DNA of 28,620 nt from W589 sp964611805 (GTDB taxonomy: Bacteria; Chloroflexota; Dehalococcoidia; Dehalococcoidales; Fen-1064): NCBI GenBank assembly GCA_964611805.1, contig CAZTBG010000028.1, positions 1 through 28,620 on the forward strand, read 5' to 3'. Positions 14,265-21,681 of this stretch are shown piece by piece; the stretch's first letter is position 1; every line of letters starts with the position of its first letter. Under the pieces are notes generated by a model. That model searched no databases, had not been told where the DNA came from, and was given only the letters and a program-made list of their open reading frames with translations. The translations under genes and the position numbers were made by a program.

Positions 14265-15545
14265 ATGGCTATGGCATTCGAGGGCATCAAGGTTATCGAC
14301 TGCTCACAGGTAGCTGCTGTGCCGATAGGTGCCCGTATCCTTGGCGACTTCGGTGCAGATGTCATCCACATCGAGAACCCTGTTACGGGTGATTACTGGA
14401 GGGTCTTCAAGGATGCTCAGGCGGAGCAGGGCGGTGCTTGCCCGTCCGATTTCGATTACAATTGGGAGAACTATAACCGTAACAAGCGGAGCTGCACCGT
14501 TGACCTCTATAATGAGAGTGGGCGTGCTATCATCCACAGAATGGTAAAGGAAGCCGATGTATTTCTCAGTAACCTGCGTGACTTCGAGCTGGAGAGGTTC
14601 CAGGTGGATTATAAGACACTGGATAGTATTAACCCGCGAATTATCTGGGGCAATGTCAATGGATATGGCAAGGTGGGCCCGGACAAGGAACTTCCTGCCT
14701 ATGATGCCACAGCCTACTGGGCACGCGCCGGTTTCCCCTATGTCATGTCCCAACCTGGCATCCCTGTTTACGGATACAGACCGGCCATCGGTGATAACGT
14801 GGTCGGGATGTCTCTTGCCTTTGGTGTAGCGCAGGCCCTTTATGTCAGGGAGAAGACCGGGGTTGGTCAGGAAATAGATATATCCCTGATGCACACCGGT
14901 CTTTACCAGAACGGCTTTGATGTCTCCGGTGCACTCATTACCGGCCTGGACTTTGACGACTGGCGAGAAAAGCCTCCGCAAGAAATGCAGGACCAGGCTT
15001 TGATGGCGGTTGCTCAGATTATGGGCTTCTATAGCGCCAAGATGAATAGCCCGATAACCGGTGGTTACATAACCAAGGACTCAAGGACCCTGGTATTTGT
15101 TATTCTGCAGCCGGACCGCTACTGGGCTAAGTTCTGTAATGCTGTCGGAAGGTCGGACCTGGCCGACAATCCTAAATACCAGACAATAGAGGGGCGGGCT
15201 GAGGATGTTGTCGAGCTTCGGCAGATTTTCTCGCAGATATTCATGACCAAGACCTATGACGAGTGGCATCCTCTTCTGGAGGGGATACCGTATGCCCCCA
15301 ACCAGAGCCTCAAAGAAATCATCAATGACCCCCAGGCGATAGCGAGCGGCTGCTTTGTTGAATATGACCATCCTACCCAGGGGCGCATCAAGCAGATTGC
15401 TAATCCGGTGATAATGAGCAAGACACCCGCCAACGTGCGGATGCCGGCTCCAGAGTTCGGTCAGCACACAGAGGAAGTATTGCTTGAGTATGGTTACTCC
15501 TGGGAAGACATTGCTCGTCTCAAAGATGAAGGAGCAATCGCCTGA
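14265..15545 (+). CDS. Family III (CaiB/BaiF) CoA-transferase, copy 1
   Basis: Moves CoA between two carboxylic acids through a covalent aspartyl intermediate. The 426-residue protein has the family start (GIKVIDCSQVAAVPIGARILGDFGADVI in sense), REKTGVGQEIDISL near residue 195, and the probable catalytic Asp177 in the GDNVVG motif. Relatives include formyl-CoA, carnitine and benzylsuccinate CoA-transferases; the substrate cannot be read from sequence. The ATG at 14265 follows AAAGGGGGAAG. It has its own promoter and terminator. The next gene is a close paralogue, about 80% identical over the first 80 residues and nearly identical at the C-terminus. Some family members work as heteromers of two related subunits (BbsE/BbsF), so the pair might form one enzyme, or two with different substrates. 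Confidence 0.9.
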   Translation: MAMAFEGIKVIDCSQVAAVPIGARILGDFGADVIHIENPVTGDYWRVFKDAQAEQGGACPSDFDYNWENYNRNKRSCTVDLYNESGRAIIHRMVKEADVFLSNLRDFELERFQVDYKTLDSINPRIIWGNVNGYGKVGPDKELPAYDATAYWARAGFPYVMSQPGIPVYGYRPAIGDNVVGMSLAFGVAQALYVREKTGVGQEIDISLMHTGLYQNGFDVSGALITGLDFDDWREKPPQEMQDQALMAVAQIMGFYSAKMNSPITGGYITKDSRTLVFVILQPDRYWAKFCNAVGRSDLADNPKYQTIEGRAEDVVELRQIFSQIFMTKTYDEWHPLLEGIPYAPNQSLKEIINDPQAIASGCFVEYDHPTQGRIKQIANPVIMSKTPANVRMPAPEFGQHTEEVLLEYGYSWEDIARLKDEGAIA

Positions 15546-15563
15546 CCGGTATTGAGAGAAAAA

Positions 15564-15603
15564 GACCGGCCGAGGTTTGTCGTTACCTCGGTCGGTCACT
15601 TTT
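15564..15603 (+). terminator. Terminator after CoA-transferase copy 1
   Basis: GACCGGCCGAGGT (15564-15576) pairs with ACCTCGGTCGGTC (15585-15597) over 13 positions with one G-U pair and an 8-base loop, followed by ACTTTT. The stem core is shared with the terminator after copy 2. Confidence 0.85.
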
Positions 15604-15651
15604 CAGCTTTCTAACACGGGCAGTTTTGTCCACACCACTACCTTGTTTTCC

Positions 15652-15681
15652 TTGACAAATTGCCCACATCTAAACTAGAGT
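15652..15681 (+). promoter_or_regulatory. Promoter of the second CoA-transferase gene
   Basis: TTGACA (15652-15657), 18-bp spacer, TAGAGT (15676-15681), matching the promoter of copy 1 in boxes, spacing and distance to the start codon. Confidence 0.65.
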
Positions 15682-15737
15682 TCGGGTATGCCTTTGTGCT
15701 ATATTTTGCTACATAATTAGGGAGGAGGAAAACTAAA

Positions 15738-17027
15738 TTGGCTATGGCACTTGAGGGTCTCAAGGTTATCGATTGCTCACAGGTGGCCGCTGTGCCGATG
15801 GCGGCCCGCATTCTCGGTGACTTCGGGGCGGATGTAATCCACATTGAGAACCCGACCACAGGTGATTACTGGCGGAGCTTTAAAGATGCCCAGTTGAATC
15901 AGGGTTTTGGTTGGCCATCCGAATTCGACTTTAACTGGGAGAACTTCAACCGCAACAAGCGGAGCTGCACGCTTGACCTCACCAAGGAGGACGGGCGTGC
16001 TATCATGCACAGGATGGTGAAGGAGGCCGATGTATTTCTCAGTAATCTGCGGAGCTTCGAGCTGGAGAGGTTCCAGGTGGATTATGAGACGTTGAATAAG
16101 ATAAACCCGCGTATTATCTGGGGCAACGTCACCGGTTATGGGAGGGAAGGCCCCGACAAAGACCTTCCGGCCTATGATACCACCGCCTTCTGGGCACGCT
16201 CCGGGTTTCCCCAGTTAATGTCCCAGCCCGGTGTTCCCGTTATGGGTTACCGGGTGGCAATGGGTGATAATGTGGCCGGAATGTCTCTTGCCTATGGTGT
16301 TATGCAGGCCCTGTACGTCAGGGAGAAGACAGGGGTTGGTCAGGAAATAGCTATCTCATTATTCCATACCGGTCTCTACCAGATTGGATATGACACTTCC
16401 GCGGCCCTCATCACCGGGATGGATGTTGCAGACTGGCGTGCTCCCGACCCGCCGATGGAGTTGCAGCAACAGTCTCTGATGGCAATTATGCAAATCCAGG
16501 CTTTCTATGCCGACAGGATTAAGATTCGCAACCCGATAAGTGGCATGTATGTGACCAAGGACTCGAGGACCCTGGCTTTCATTATTCTACAGCCGGACCG
16601 CTACTGGGATAGGTTCTGCAGGGCTGTCGGGAGACCGGACCTGGCCGAAAATCCGAAATACCAGACAATGGAAGGACGCTCTGAGGACGCCGCCGAGTTG
16701 CGGCAAATATTCACAGAAATATTCATGAGCAAAACCTATGAAGAATGGCGTCCTCTGCTCAAGGATATACCGTATGCCCCTCGTCAGACCATTAAAGAAG
16801 CTGTTAATGACCCCCAAGCACTGGCGAGCGGCTGCTTTGTTGAATATGACCATCCTACCCAGGGGCGCATCAAGCAGATAGCCAACCCGGTTATGATGAG
16901 CAAGACACCCGCCAATGTGCGGATGCCTGCTCCGGAGTTTGGACAGCACACCGAAGAGGTCCTGCTTGAGTATGGCTACTCCTGGGAAGACATCGCCCGT
17001 TTCAAAGAGGAAGGCACCATCGCCTAG
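15738..17027 (+). CDS. Family III (CaiB/BaiF) CoA-transferase, copy 2
   Basis: A 429-residue paralogue of the preceding gene with the same architecture and the same probable catalytic Asp in GDNVAG. The start is most likely TTG at 15738: GGAGGAGG lies ten bases upstream, and TTG GCT ATG GCA aligns with ATG GCT ATG GCA of copy 1. An ATG two codons later is possible. Differences from copy 1 cluster in the middle (residues about 150-250, including a short insertion of PDP near 230), which probably shape the substrate pocket, while the last 65 residues are almost the same. A 56-base stretch of identical DNA (16824-16879) is shared with copy 1. It has its own promoter and terminator. Confidence 0.9.
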   Translation: MAMALEGLKVIDCSQVAAVPMAARILGDFGADVIHIENPTTGDYWRSFKDAQLNQGFGWPSEFDFNWENFNRNKRSCTLDLTKEDGRAIMHRMVKEADVFLSNLRSFELERFQVDYETLNKINPRIIWGNVTGYGREGPDKDLPAYDTTAFWARSGFPQLMSQPGVPVMGYRVAMGDNVAGMSLAYGVMQALYVREKTGVGQEIAISLFHTGLYQIGYDTSAALITGMDVADWRAPDPPMELQQQSLMAIMQIQAFYADRIKIRNPISGMYVTKDSRTLAFIILQPDRYWDRFCRAVGRPDLAENPKYQTMEGRSEDAAELRQIFTEIFMSKTYEEWRPLLKDIPYAPRQTIKEAVNDPQALASGCFVEYDHPTQGRIKQIANPVMMSKTPANVRMPAPEFGQHTEEVLLEYGYSWEDIARFKEEGTIA

Positions 17028-17057
17028 TCGGCATTTGGTGGAAATAAGGATGAATTG

Positions 17058-17093
17058 CGGCCGAGGTTAATCTTTACCTCGGCCGGTCTTTCT
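17058..17093 (+). terminator. Terminator after CoA-transferase copy 2
   Basis: CGGCCGAGGT (17058-17067) and ACCTCGGCCG (17076-17085) form a perfect 10-bp stem with an 8-base loop, followed by a T-rich tail (GTCTTTCTC). The stem core and loop length match the terminator after copy 1. Confidence 0.8.
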
Positions 17094-17272
17094 CTGCCCC
17101 AACAAGCTGCAGGACTCCTCGAATAAATCGTGTCGGAGATTAAGGAAGGGATGCATCCTCGTCGATATTCTCAACTCGCTAAGGTAAACATACTTTCAGT
17201 CCTGTCAACTGCCTGCGGAGTGTAGATTGCTCCCTGTGATTATAGCTAATAACGTATGGTTCGGAGGAGAGT

Positions 17273-17347
17273 ATGGTTAGAATGCGGTTTAATTTGCTAA
17301 AGTTCGCAGGTAGAGCCCGAATCGGTGCTCATTCGAAGAGTAAGTAA
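17273..17347 (+). CDS. Possible 24-residue basic peptide upstream of ccdA
   Basis: Within the 360-bp stretch between the second CoA-transferase and ccdA, an ATG preceded by CGGAGGAG seven bases upstream opens a 24-codon frame ending in TAA. The peptide is strongly basic (MVRMRFNLLKFAGRARIG and on) with a short hydrophobic middle. I recognise no family and see no good promoter just upstream. It could be a leader peptide or a chance frame. The rest of this stretch holds only the terminator and the ccdA promoter. Confidence 0.3.
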   Translation: MVRMRFNLLKFAGRARIGAHSKSK

Positions 17348-17352
17348 ATCAG

Positions 17353-17361
17353 TGTTACAAT
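17353..17361 (+). promoter_or_regulatory. Extended -10 promoter for ccdA
   Basis: TG at 17353-17354, one base, then TACAAT (17356-17361), an extended -10 element. The -35 region is weak. Transcription would start near 17368, about 20 bases before the ccdA ATG. Confidence 0.45.
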
Positions 17362-17387
17362 AGTGTTGGGAGAGAGCGAAAAGGGTA

Positions 17388-18125
17388 ATGATTGAGAAAT
17401 TTGTCGTTGACCTGGCAAATCTATTGCCCTTCGGTTATGCGTTTGGTCTCGGTATGGTGACCGCAGTGAGTCCTTGCAGCATCGCCATGCTGCCTGCCTA
17501 TATCTCTCTGCATCTGGGGACCGATGAGAAGGGCTACTGGGACAGGTCCTGGCTCTGGCGGTTCGGGCGAGCGCTAATGATAAGTTGCGTGATGACTCTC
17601 GGATTCGTCCTCCTTTTTGGTGTTGCCGGGGCTATCCTGTCTCCGGTTGGTGAGTTGCTTAAGCCCTATATAGAATGGGTGGGGGTTGCTATTGCAGTCC
17701 TGCTCATGCTGTTGGGTGTTTATCTCTTGCTCGGGGGTCATGTTTATGTGAATCTACCTGCGCGTCTGGCTAACAGGCTCAGTCAGGTGGGTGGTGTTGG
17801 GTTGAGGGGATTCCTCATTTTCGGCATCGCCTACGGCCTGGCGGCGCTGAGCTGTTCGATTCTCCTTTTCACCGGGATGGTAGTAGCGGCTTATAGCAGC
17901 GGGGGTTTCGCTAACGCGTTACTACAGTTCCTTCTTTTCGCCCTTGGTATGGGGCTGGTTATAGTCGTGGTTACGATAGCTTCGGCGCTTGTCAAGGAGA
18001 CGGTTAACCGATGGCTGCACCGTCTGGTGCCGGTGGTGGCCCGCCTCAGCGGTCTGCTGCTCGTCTTTGCCGGTGGTTATATCATATATTACTGGTTTGT
18101 GGTCGGTGACATCCTTAGCGGATAA
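17388..18125 (+). CDS. ccdA: CcdA-like thiol-disulfide transmembrane protein
   Basis: Integral membrane protein of 245 residues with about six membrane segments (near 14-36, 62-86, 98-116, 140-168, 172-200 and 216-238). CcdA/DsbD-type proteins carry reducing equivalents from cytoplasmic thioredoxin across the membrane to outer-face thiol proteins. The two intramembrane cysteines are Cys30 (SPCSIAMLP) and Cys156 (LSCSILL). The first has the usual Pro before Cys and Pro six residues later; the second lacks the usual prolines, which is unusual. The ATG is close behind AAAAGGG. The TlpA-like gene starts 33 bp downstream, so the two are very likely a functional pair, in reduction of extracytoplasmic disulfides or cytochrome c maturation. 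Confidence 0.88.
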   Translation: MIEKFVVDLANLLPFGYAFGLGMVTAVSPCSIAMLPAYISLHLGTDEKGYWDRSWLWRFGRALMISCVMTLGFVLLFGVAGAILSPVGELLKPYIEWVGVAIAVLLMLLGVYLLLGGHVYVNLPARLANRLSQVGGVGLRGFLIFGIAYGLAALSCSILLFTGMVVAAYSSGGFANALLQFLLFALGMGLVIVVVTIASALVKETVNRWLHRLVPVVARLSGLLLVFAGGYIIYYWFVVGDILSG

Positions 18126-18158
18126 TTAGGTTAGAGAGACGGGGGAGAGGGGAAAGTA

Positions 18159-18692
18159 ATGCGCGACTCATCAAAACACGGTTCATCTCGCCGGACCTGG
18201 GTAATCTGTGGATTCCTGGCGATAGTCCTGCTGGGGCTGCTGGCAGCTCAGTCTTGTCTGTCGGTCGGCACACAGATAGGCCACCTGGCGCCGGACTTCA
18301 CTTTAGCTGACCTTGAAGGCAATGAGGTGCACCTCGGTGACTTCCGGGGCAAGGTGGTATTTCTTAACTTCTGGGCTATCTTGTGTCCGCCCTGCCGCGC
18401 CGAAATGCCAGATATTGAGGAGCTTTATCAAAAGTACAAAGACGAGGGTGTGGTAATGATTGGCATTAACGTCGGGGAATCGAAGAGCACTGTGAGAGAT
18501 TTCGTTGAAGCGAATGGTTACAGCTGGACTTTTGTCATTGATGTTACCGGAGAGGTATCCATAGGAAAATACATGGTCAACAACATTCCGTCGAGCTTTT
18601 TCATTGACAGGGACGGCGTTATCCGGGCGACCAATGTTGGTTACATGAGTAAAGCCACTATGGAGGCCAGGTTGGCTGAGGCCATGAAATAG
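18159..18692 (+). CDS. TlpA/ResA-like membrane-anchored thioredoxin
   Basis: A 177-residue protein with one N-terminal hydrophobic segment (residues about 13-32) preceded by basic residues, so it should be anchored with its thioredoxin domain outside the cytoplasm. A Cys at 33 follows the segment (LAAQSC), but the lipobox is poor. The redoxin start APDFTLADLEG is near 44, the active site CPPC is at 76-79 in WAILCPPCR, and the cis-proline is Pro144 (NNIPSSFF). The active-site Cys-Pro-Pro-Cys differs from thioredoxin's CGPC and is seen in some TlpA/ResA relatives. It is probably kept reduced by the adjacent CcdA. A GGGGAGAGGGG stretch lies upstream of the ATG. It is followed by the uvrB promoter 14 bp after the stop. 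Confidence 0.88.
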   Translation: MRDSSKHGSSRRTWVICGFLAIVLLGLLAAQSCLSVGTQIGHLAPDFTLADLEGNEVHLGDFRGKVVFLNFWAILCPPCRAEMPDIEELYQKYKDEGVVMIGINVGESKSTVRDFVEANGYSWTFVIDVTGEVSIGKYMVNNIPSSFFIDRDGVIRATNVGYMSKATMEARLAEAMK

Positions 18693-18712
18693 CAATTGCT
18701 CTTCAATTGAAG
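18691..18712. promoter_or_regulatory. Two adjacent palindromes at the uvrB promoter
   Basis: AGCAATTGCT (18691-18700) and CTTCAATTGAAG (18701-18712) are each perfect palindromes centred on CAATTG, 11 bp apart. The second contains the uvrB -35 box. They could bind a dimeric repressor. Confidence 0.4.
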
Positions 18713-18735
18713 CCCCTTCCATGACAGGATATACT
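18707..18735 (+). promoter_or_regulatory. uvrB promoter
   Basis: TTGAAG (18707-18712), 17-bp spacer and TATACT (18730-18735). A start near 18742 gives a leader of about 25 bases. Confidence 0.6.
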
Positions 18736-18766
18736 GTTCATATAAGCTATTCTCGTTGGTTTTATC

Positions 18767-20731
18767 ATGCCGCAGTTTGAGATTGTTTCTGATTTCGGGA
18801 TGACGGGTGACCAGCCCCAGGCTGTTGATGAGCTGGTGAGAGGTCTGGAACAGGGTTTTAAGAAACAGACGCTGCTGGGGGTTACCGGCAGCGGCAAGAC
18901 CTTCACCATGGCCAATATCGCCCAGCGTGTCCAGAGACCGACCCTGGTTATCTGCCACAACAAGACGCTGGCTGCCCAGCTATACTCCGAGTTCAAGGAA
19001 TTCCTGCCGGGCAATGCCGTCGAATATTTCGTCAGCTACTATGACTACTACCAACCCGAAGCCTACGTTCCCCGGACAGATACCTATATCGAAAAGGAAG
19101 CTGACATAAATGAAGAGATTGATAAGCTACGCCATGCCGCCACCCGGGCCCTCTTCGAGCGGCGTGACGTGCTGATTGTCGCCTCGGTGTCCTGCATCTA
19201 CGGGCTGGGTGAACCGGAGGAATACCGCAGCTTCGTTCTTAACTTCAAGAAAGGGGAGACCTACAACCGGCAACGGCTCTTGCATCAGCTTGTTGACATG
19301 CAGTATGAGCGTAACGACTATGACTTCACCCGGGGGAAGTTCCGCGTCCGGGGTGATACCCTGGAGATTCAGCCGGCTTATGAAGAGATTGCCCTACGGA
19401 TGGAGTTCTTCGGTGATGAGGTTGAGCGTATCGTCGAGATGGACCCGCTGACCGGTGAGTTGCTTACGGAACTGGAGTCGGTGGACATCTATCCAGCCAA
19501 GCACTTCGTCACCTCGCAGGAGAAGCTCACGCTGGCGATTGAGAGCATTGAACAGGAACTGGAAGAGCAGCTCCAGGTGCTGCGGAAACAGGACAAGCTG
19601 CTGGAGGCGGCCCGGCTGGAGACCCGCACTAACTATGATGTCGAGATGCTCCGCGAGGCTGGATACTGTGCCGGTGTTGAGAACTACTCCCGCCACCTGG
19701 CCCAGCGTTCGCCGGGGAGCGCCCCCTGGACATTACTTGACTATTTCCCTGATGATTTCCTGTTGTTCATTGATGAATCGCACATGAGCCTGCCCCAGAT
19801 TCGCGGCATGTATCACGGCGACCGCTCACGCAAGGAGACGCTGGTAGAATATGGTTTTCGCCTGCCCTCAGCCCTGGACAATCGCCCACTGAACTTTGCC
19901 GAGTTCGAGGCCAGGATTAATCAGGTAGTTTATGTCTCGGCCACTCCGGGGCCTTATGAATACGAGCACAGCCAGCAGGTGGTGGAGCAGCTGGTCCGTC
20001 CTACCGGCCTGCTCGAACCCACTGTTGAGGTCAAGCCGACCAAAGGGCAGATTGATGACCTGCTGGAGCAGATTAAGGAGCGGGTTGGCCTGGGTGAACG
20101 TTGCCTGGTTACCACCCTGACCAAGAGGATGGCCGAAGAATTGGCCGACTACCTGATTGAGTTGGGGATTAAGACGCACTACCTGCACTCTGAGATTGAG
20201 ACCCTGGAGCGGGTCGAGATTCTGCGTGACCTCCGTCTCGGTGTCTATGACGTAGTCGTCGGTATCAACCTCCTCCGTGAAGGGCTTGACCTGCCGGAGG
20301 TCAGTCTCGTGGCCATCCTGGACGCTGATAAAGAGGGTTACTTGAGGTCGGAAGGCTCGCTGGTGCAGACGATGGGTCGGGCGGCCCGTCACATCGATGG
20401 TCACGTCATCATGTATGCCGATACCATTACTAGGTCAATGCAAGCGGCCATGGATGAGACACAGCGCCGCCGCAGGATACAGGAGGAGTACAATCGGGAG
20501 CATGGCATTACGCCTCAGGGTATCAGGAAGGCAATCAAGGATATTACGGAGCGGATACACGCCGTGGCCGAGACCCGCACTCCCTACACGGCAACGCCTA
20601 TCGCTAAAGAGGATATTGCCCGCCTGATAAAGGACCTGGAAGCGCAGATGAAGGCGGCGGCGAGAAGCCTGGAGTTTGAGAAGGCGGCGCTGCTGCGCGA
20701 CCGCATTATCGACCTGCGGCGCCAGGAGTAG
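18767..20731 (+). CDS. uvrB: Excinuclease ABC subunit B
   Basis: Helicase-like damage-verification subunit of nucleotide excision repair, acting with UvrA and UvrC. The 654 residues are full length. The Walker A is at 39-45 (GVTGSGKT region), and the DNA-clamping beta-hairpin YYDYYQPEAY lies near 93-102. DESHMSLPQIRGMY marks motif II, INLLREGLDLPEVSLV motif V and MGRAARHIDG motif VI. The C-terminal UVR domain (LEAQMKAAARSLEFEKAA, near 620-637) binds UvrC. The ATG at 18767 begins the standard family start; no clear ribosome site precedes it. It has its own promoter carrying palindromes, so damage-responsive control is possible but not shown. uvrA and uvrC are not in the window. Confidence 0.98.
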   Translation: MPQFEIVSDFGMTGDQPQAVDELVRGLEQGFKKQTLLGVTGSGKTFTMANIAQRVQRPTLVICHNKTLAAQLYSEFKEFLPGNAVEYFVSYYDYYQPEAYVPRTDTYIEKEADINEEIDKLRHAATRALFERRDVLIVASVSCIYGLGEPEEYRSFVLNFKKGETYNRQRLLHQLVDMQYERNDYDFTRGKFRVRGDTLEIQPAYEEIALRMEFFGDEVERIVEMDPLTGELLTELESVDIYPAKHFVTSQEKLTLAIESIEQELEEQLQVLRKQDKLLEAARLETRTNYDVEMLREAGYCAGVENYSRHLAQRSPGSAPWTLLDYFPDDFLLFIDESHMSLPQIRGMYHGDRSRKETLVEYGFRLPSALDNRPLNFAEFEARINQVVYVSATPGPYEYEHSQQVVEQLVRPTGLLEPTVEVKPTKGQIDDLLEQIKERVGLGERCLVTTLTKRMAEELADYLIELGIKTHYLHSEIETLERVEILRDLRLGVYDVVVGINLLREGLDLPEVSLVAILDADKEGYLRSEGSLVQTMGRAARHIDGHVIMYADTITRSMQAAMDETQRRRRIQEEYNREHGITPQGIRKAIKDITERIHAVAETRTPYTATPIAKEDIARLIKDLEAQMKAAARSLEFEKAALLRDRIIDLRRQE

Positions 20732-20762
20732 CTGGCGCTTAATGGTCCATTACTATATTTTT

Positions 20763-20791
20763 TTGACATTTTTCAGCCTGCCAATTATGAT
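20763..20791 (+). promoter_or_regulatory. Promoter of a probable leaderless transcript
   Basis: Perfect TTGACA (20763-20768), 17-bp spacer and TATGAT (20786-20791, 5 of 6). The glycosyltransferase ATG begins six bases after the -10 box, at the expected transcription start. Confidence 0.7.
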
Positions 20792-20797
20792 TCAAAG

Positions 20798-21581
20798 ATG
20801 ATACCCGAACCGACACTGATTGTAACCCTCGAGCAATCAGGGGTGGACAAGTACAGCCAGGAACTGGCCCGAAGGTTACCTTTCCGGACAATAGAGAGTC
20901 GACGGTACCTGTCTCTGCAACAGGCACTTCATCTGGCGCGCGTTATCTGGAGAGAGAAGGGTACTGTTCACCTGCCGAACCAGCACTTCGCCAGGTACGC
21001 TATCTTTCGTCGGCGACCCTTCATCGTCACCGTGCATGACATCGCCAGGTTCCGTTTCGGGTTTGACCCGGAGTCGCTGATTGAGCGTCTGATGCTTAAG
21101 CTCGATGTTCTTGGTATCAAGCGGGCTGCTCATATCATCGCTACATCACGGCATACCAGGGATGACCTGATTAAGTACCTGGGGATACCTAAAGACAAGA
21201 TTAGCCTGATTTACGACGGGACAGATTGCCGGGTATTCGGACCTCACAACGAGGAGTCTCACGATGGTCGGTATATCCTCTATGTCGGCTCGGAGAGACC
21301 GAGGAAGAACCTTGGCCGGCTCTTTGAGGCCTTTGCCGAGCTGAAACAGGAATTTGCCGACCTGAAACTGCTTAAAGTGGGGCCGGTGGGCAGGAGCCGG
21401 GATTACCGGCGGGATACCATGCAGAAACTGGACAGCCTCGCTATATCGAGTGATGTGGTCTTTGTTGACTACGTCCAGGAGTCAGACCTGGCCAATTATT
21501 ATGCCTCGGCGGAACTGCTCGCTTACCCGTCTTTCTATGAGGGTTTCGGGCTGCCGCCTCTGGAGGCGATGTGTAGTGGCT
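20798..21581 (+). CDS. GT4-family glycosyltransferase (C-terminus lost in assembly gap)
   Basis: A retaining GT-B glycosyltransferase that transfers a sugar from a nucleotide-sugar donor, probably to an envelope glycan or lipid. The N-terminal acceptor domain begins LIVTLEQSGVDKYSQEL, with VTVHDIARF near residue 75. The donor domain has ILYVGSERPRKNL near 161 and the Glu-x7-Glu motif in YEGFGLPPLEAM (residues about 247-258). The reading frame stops at the N gap after 261 residues; about 90-100 more would be usual, so the missing part should be longer than the gap shown unless the gene is truncated. The start is fixed by the family N-terminus, not by a ribosome site, of which there is none. 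It converges with ftsK. Confidence 0.88.
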
Positions 21582-21681
21582 NNNNNNNNNNNNNNNNNNN
21601 NNNNNNNNNNNNNNNNNNNNNNNNNNNNNNNNNNNNNNNNNNNNNNNNNNNNNNNNNNNNNNNNNNNNNNNNNNNNNNNNN
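21582..21681. other. Assembly gap of 100 N between the glycosyltransferase and ftsK
   Basis: Exactly 100 N of unknown true length. It should hold the last 90-100 codons of the glycosyltransferase and the final few codons of ftsK, so about 270 bp or more is expected. Confidence 0.85.
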
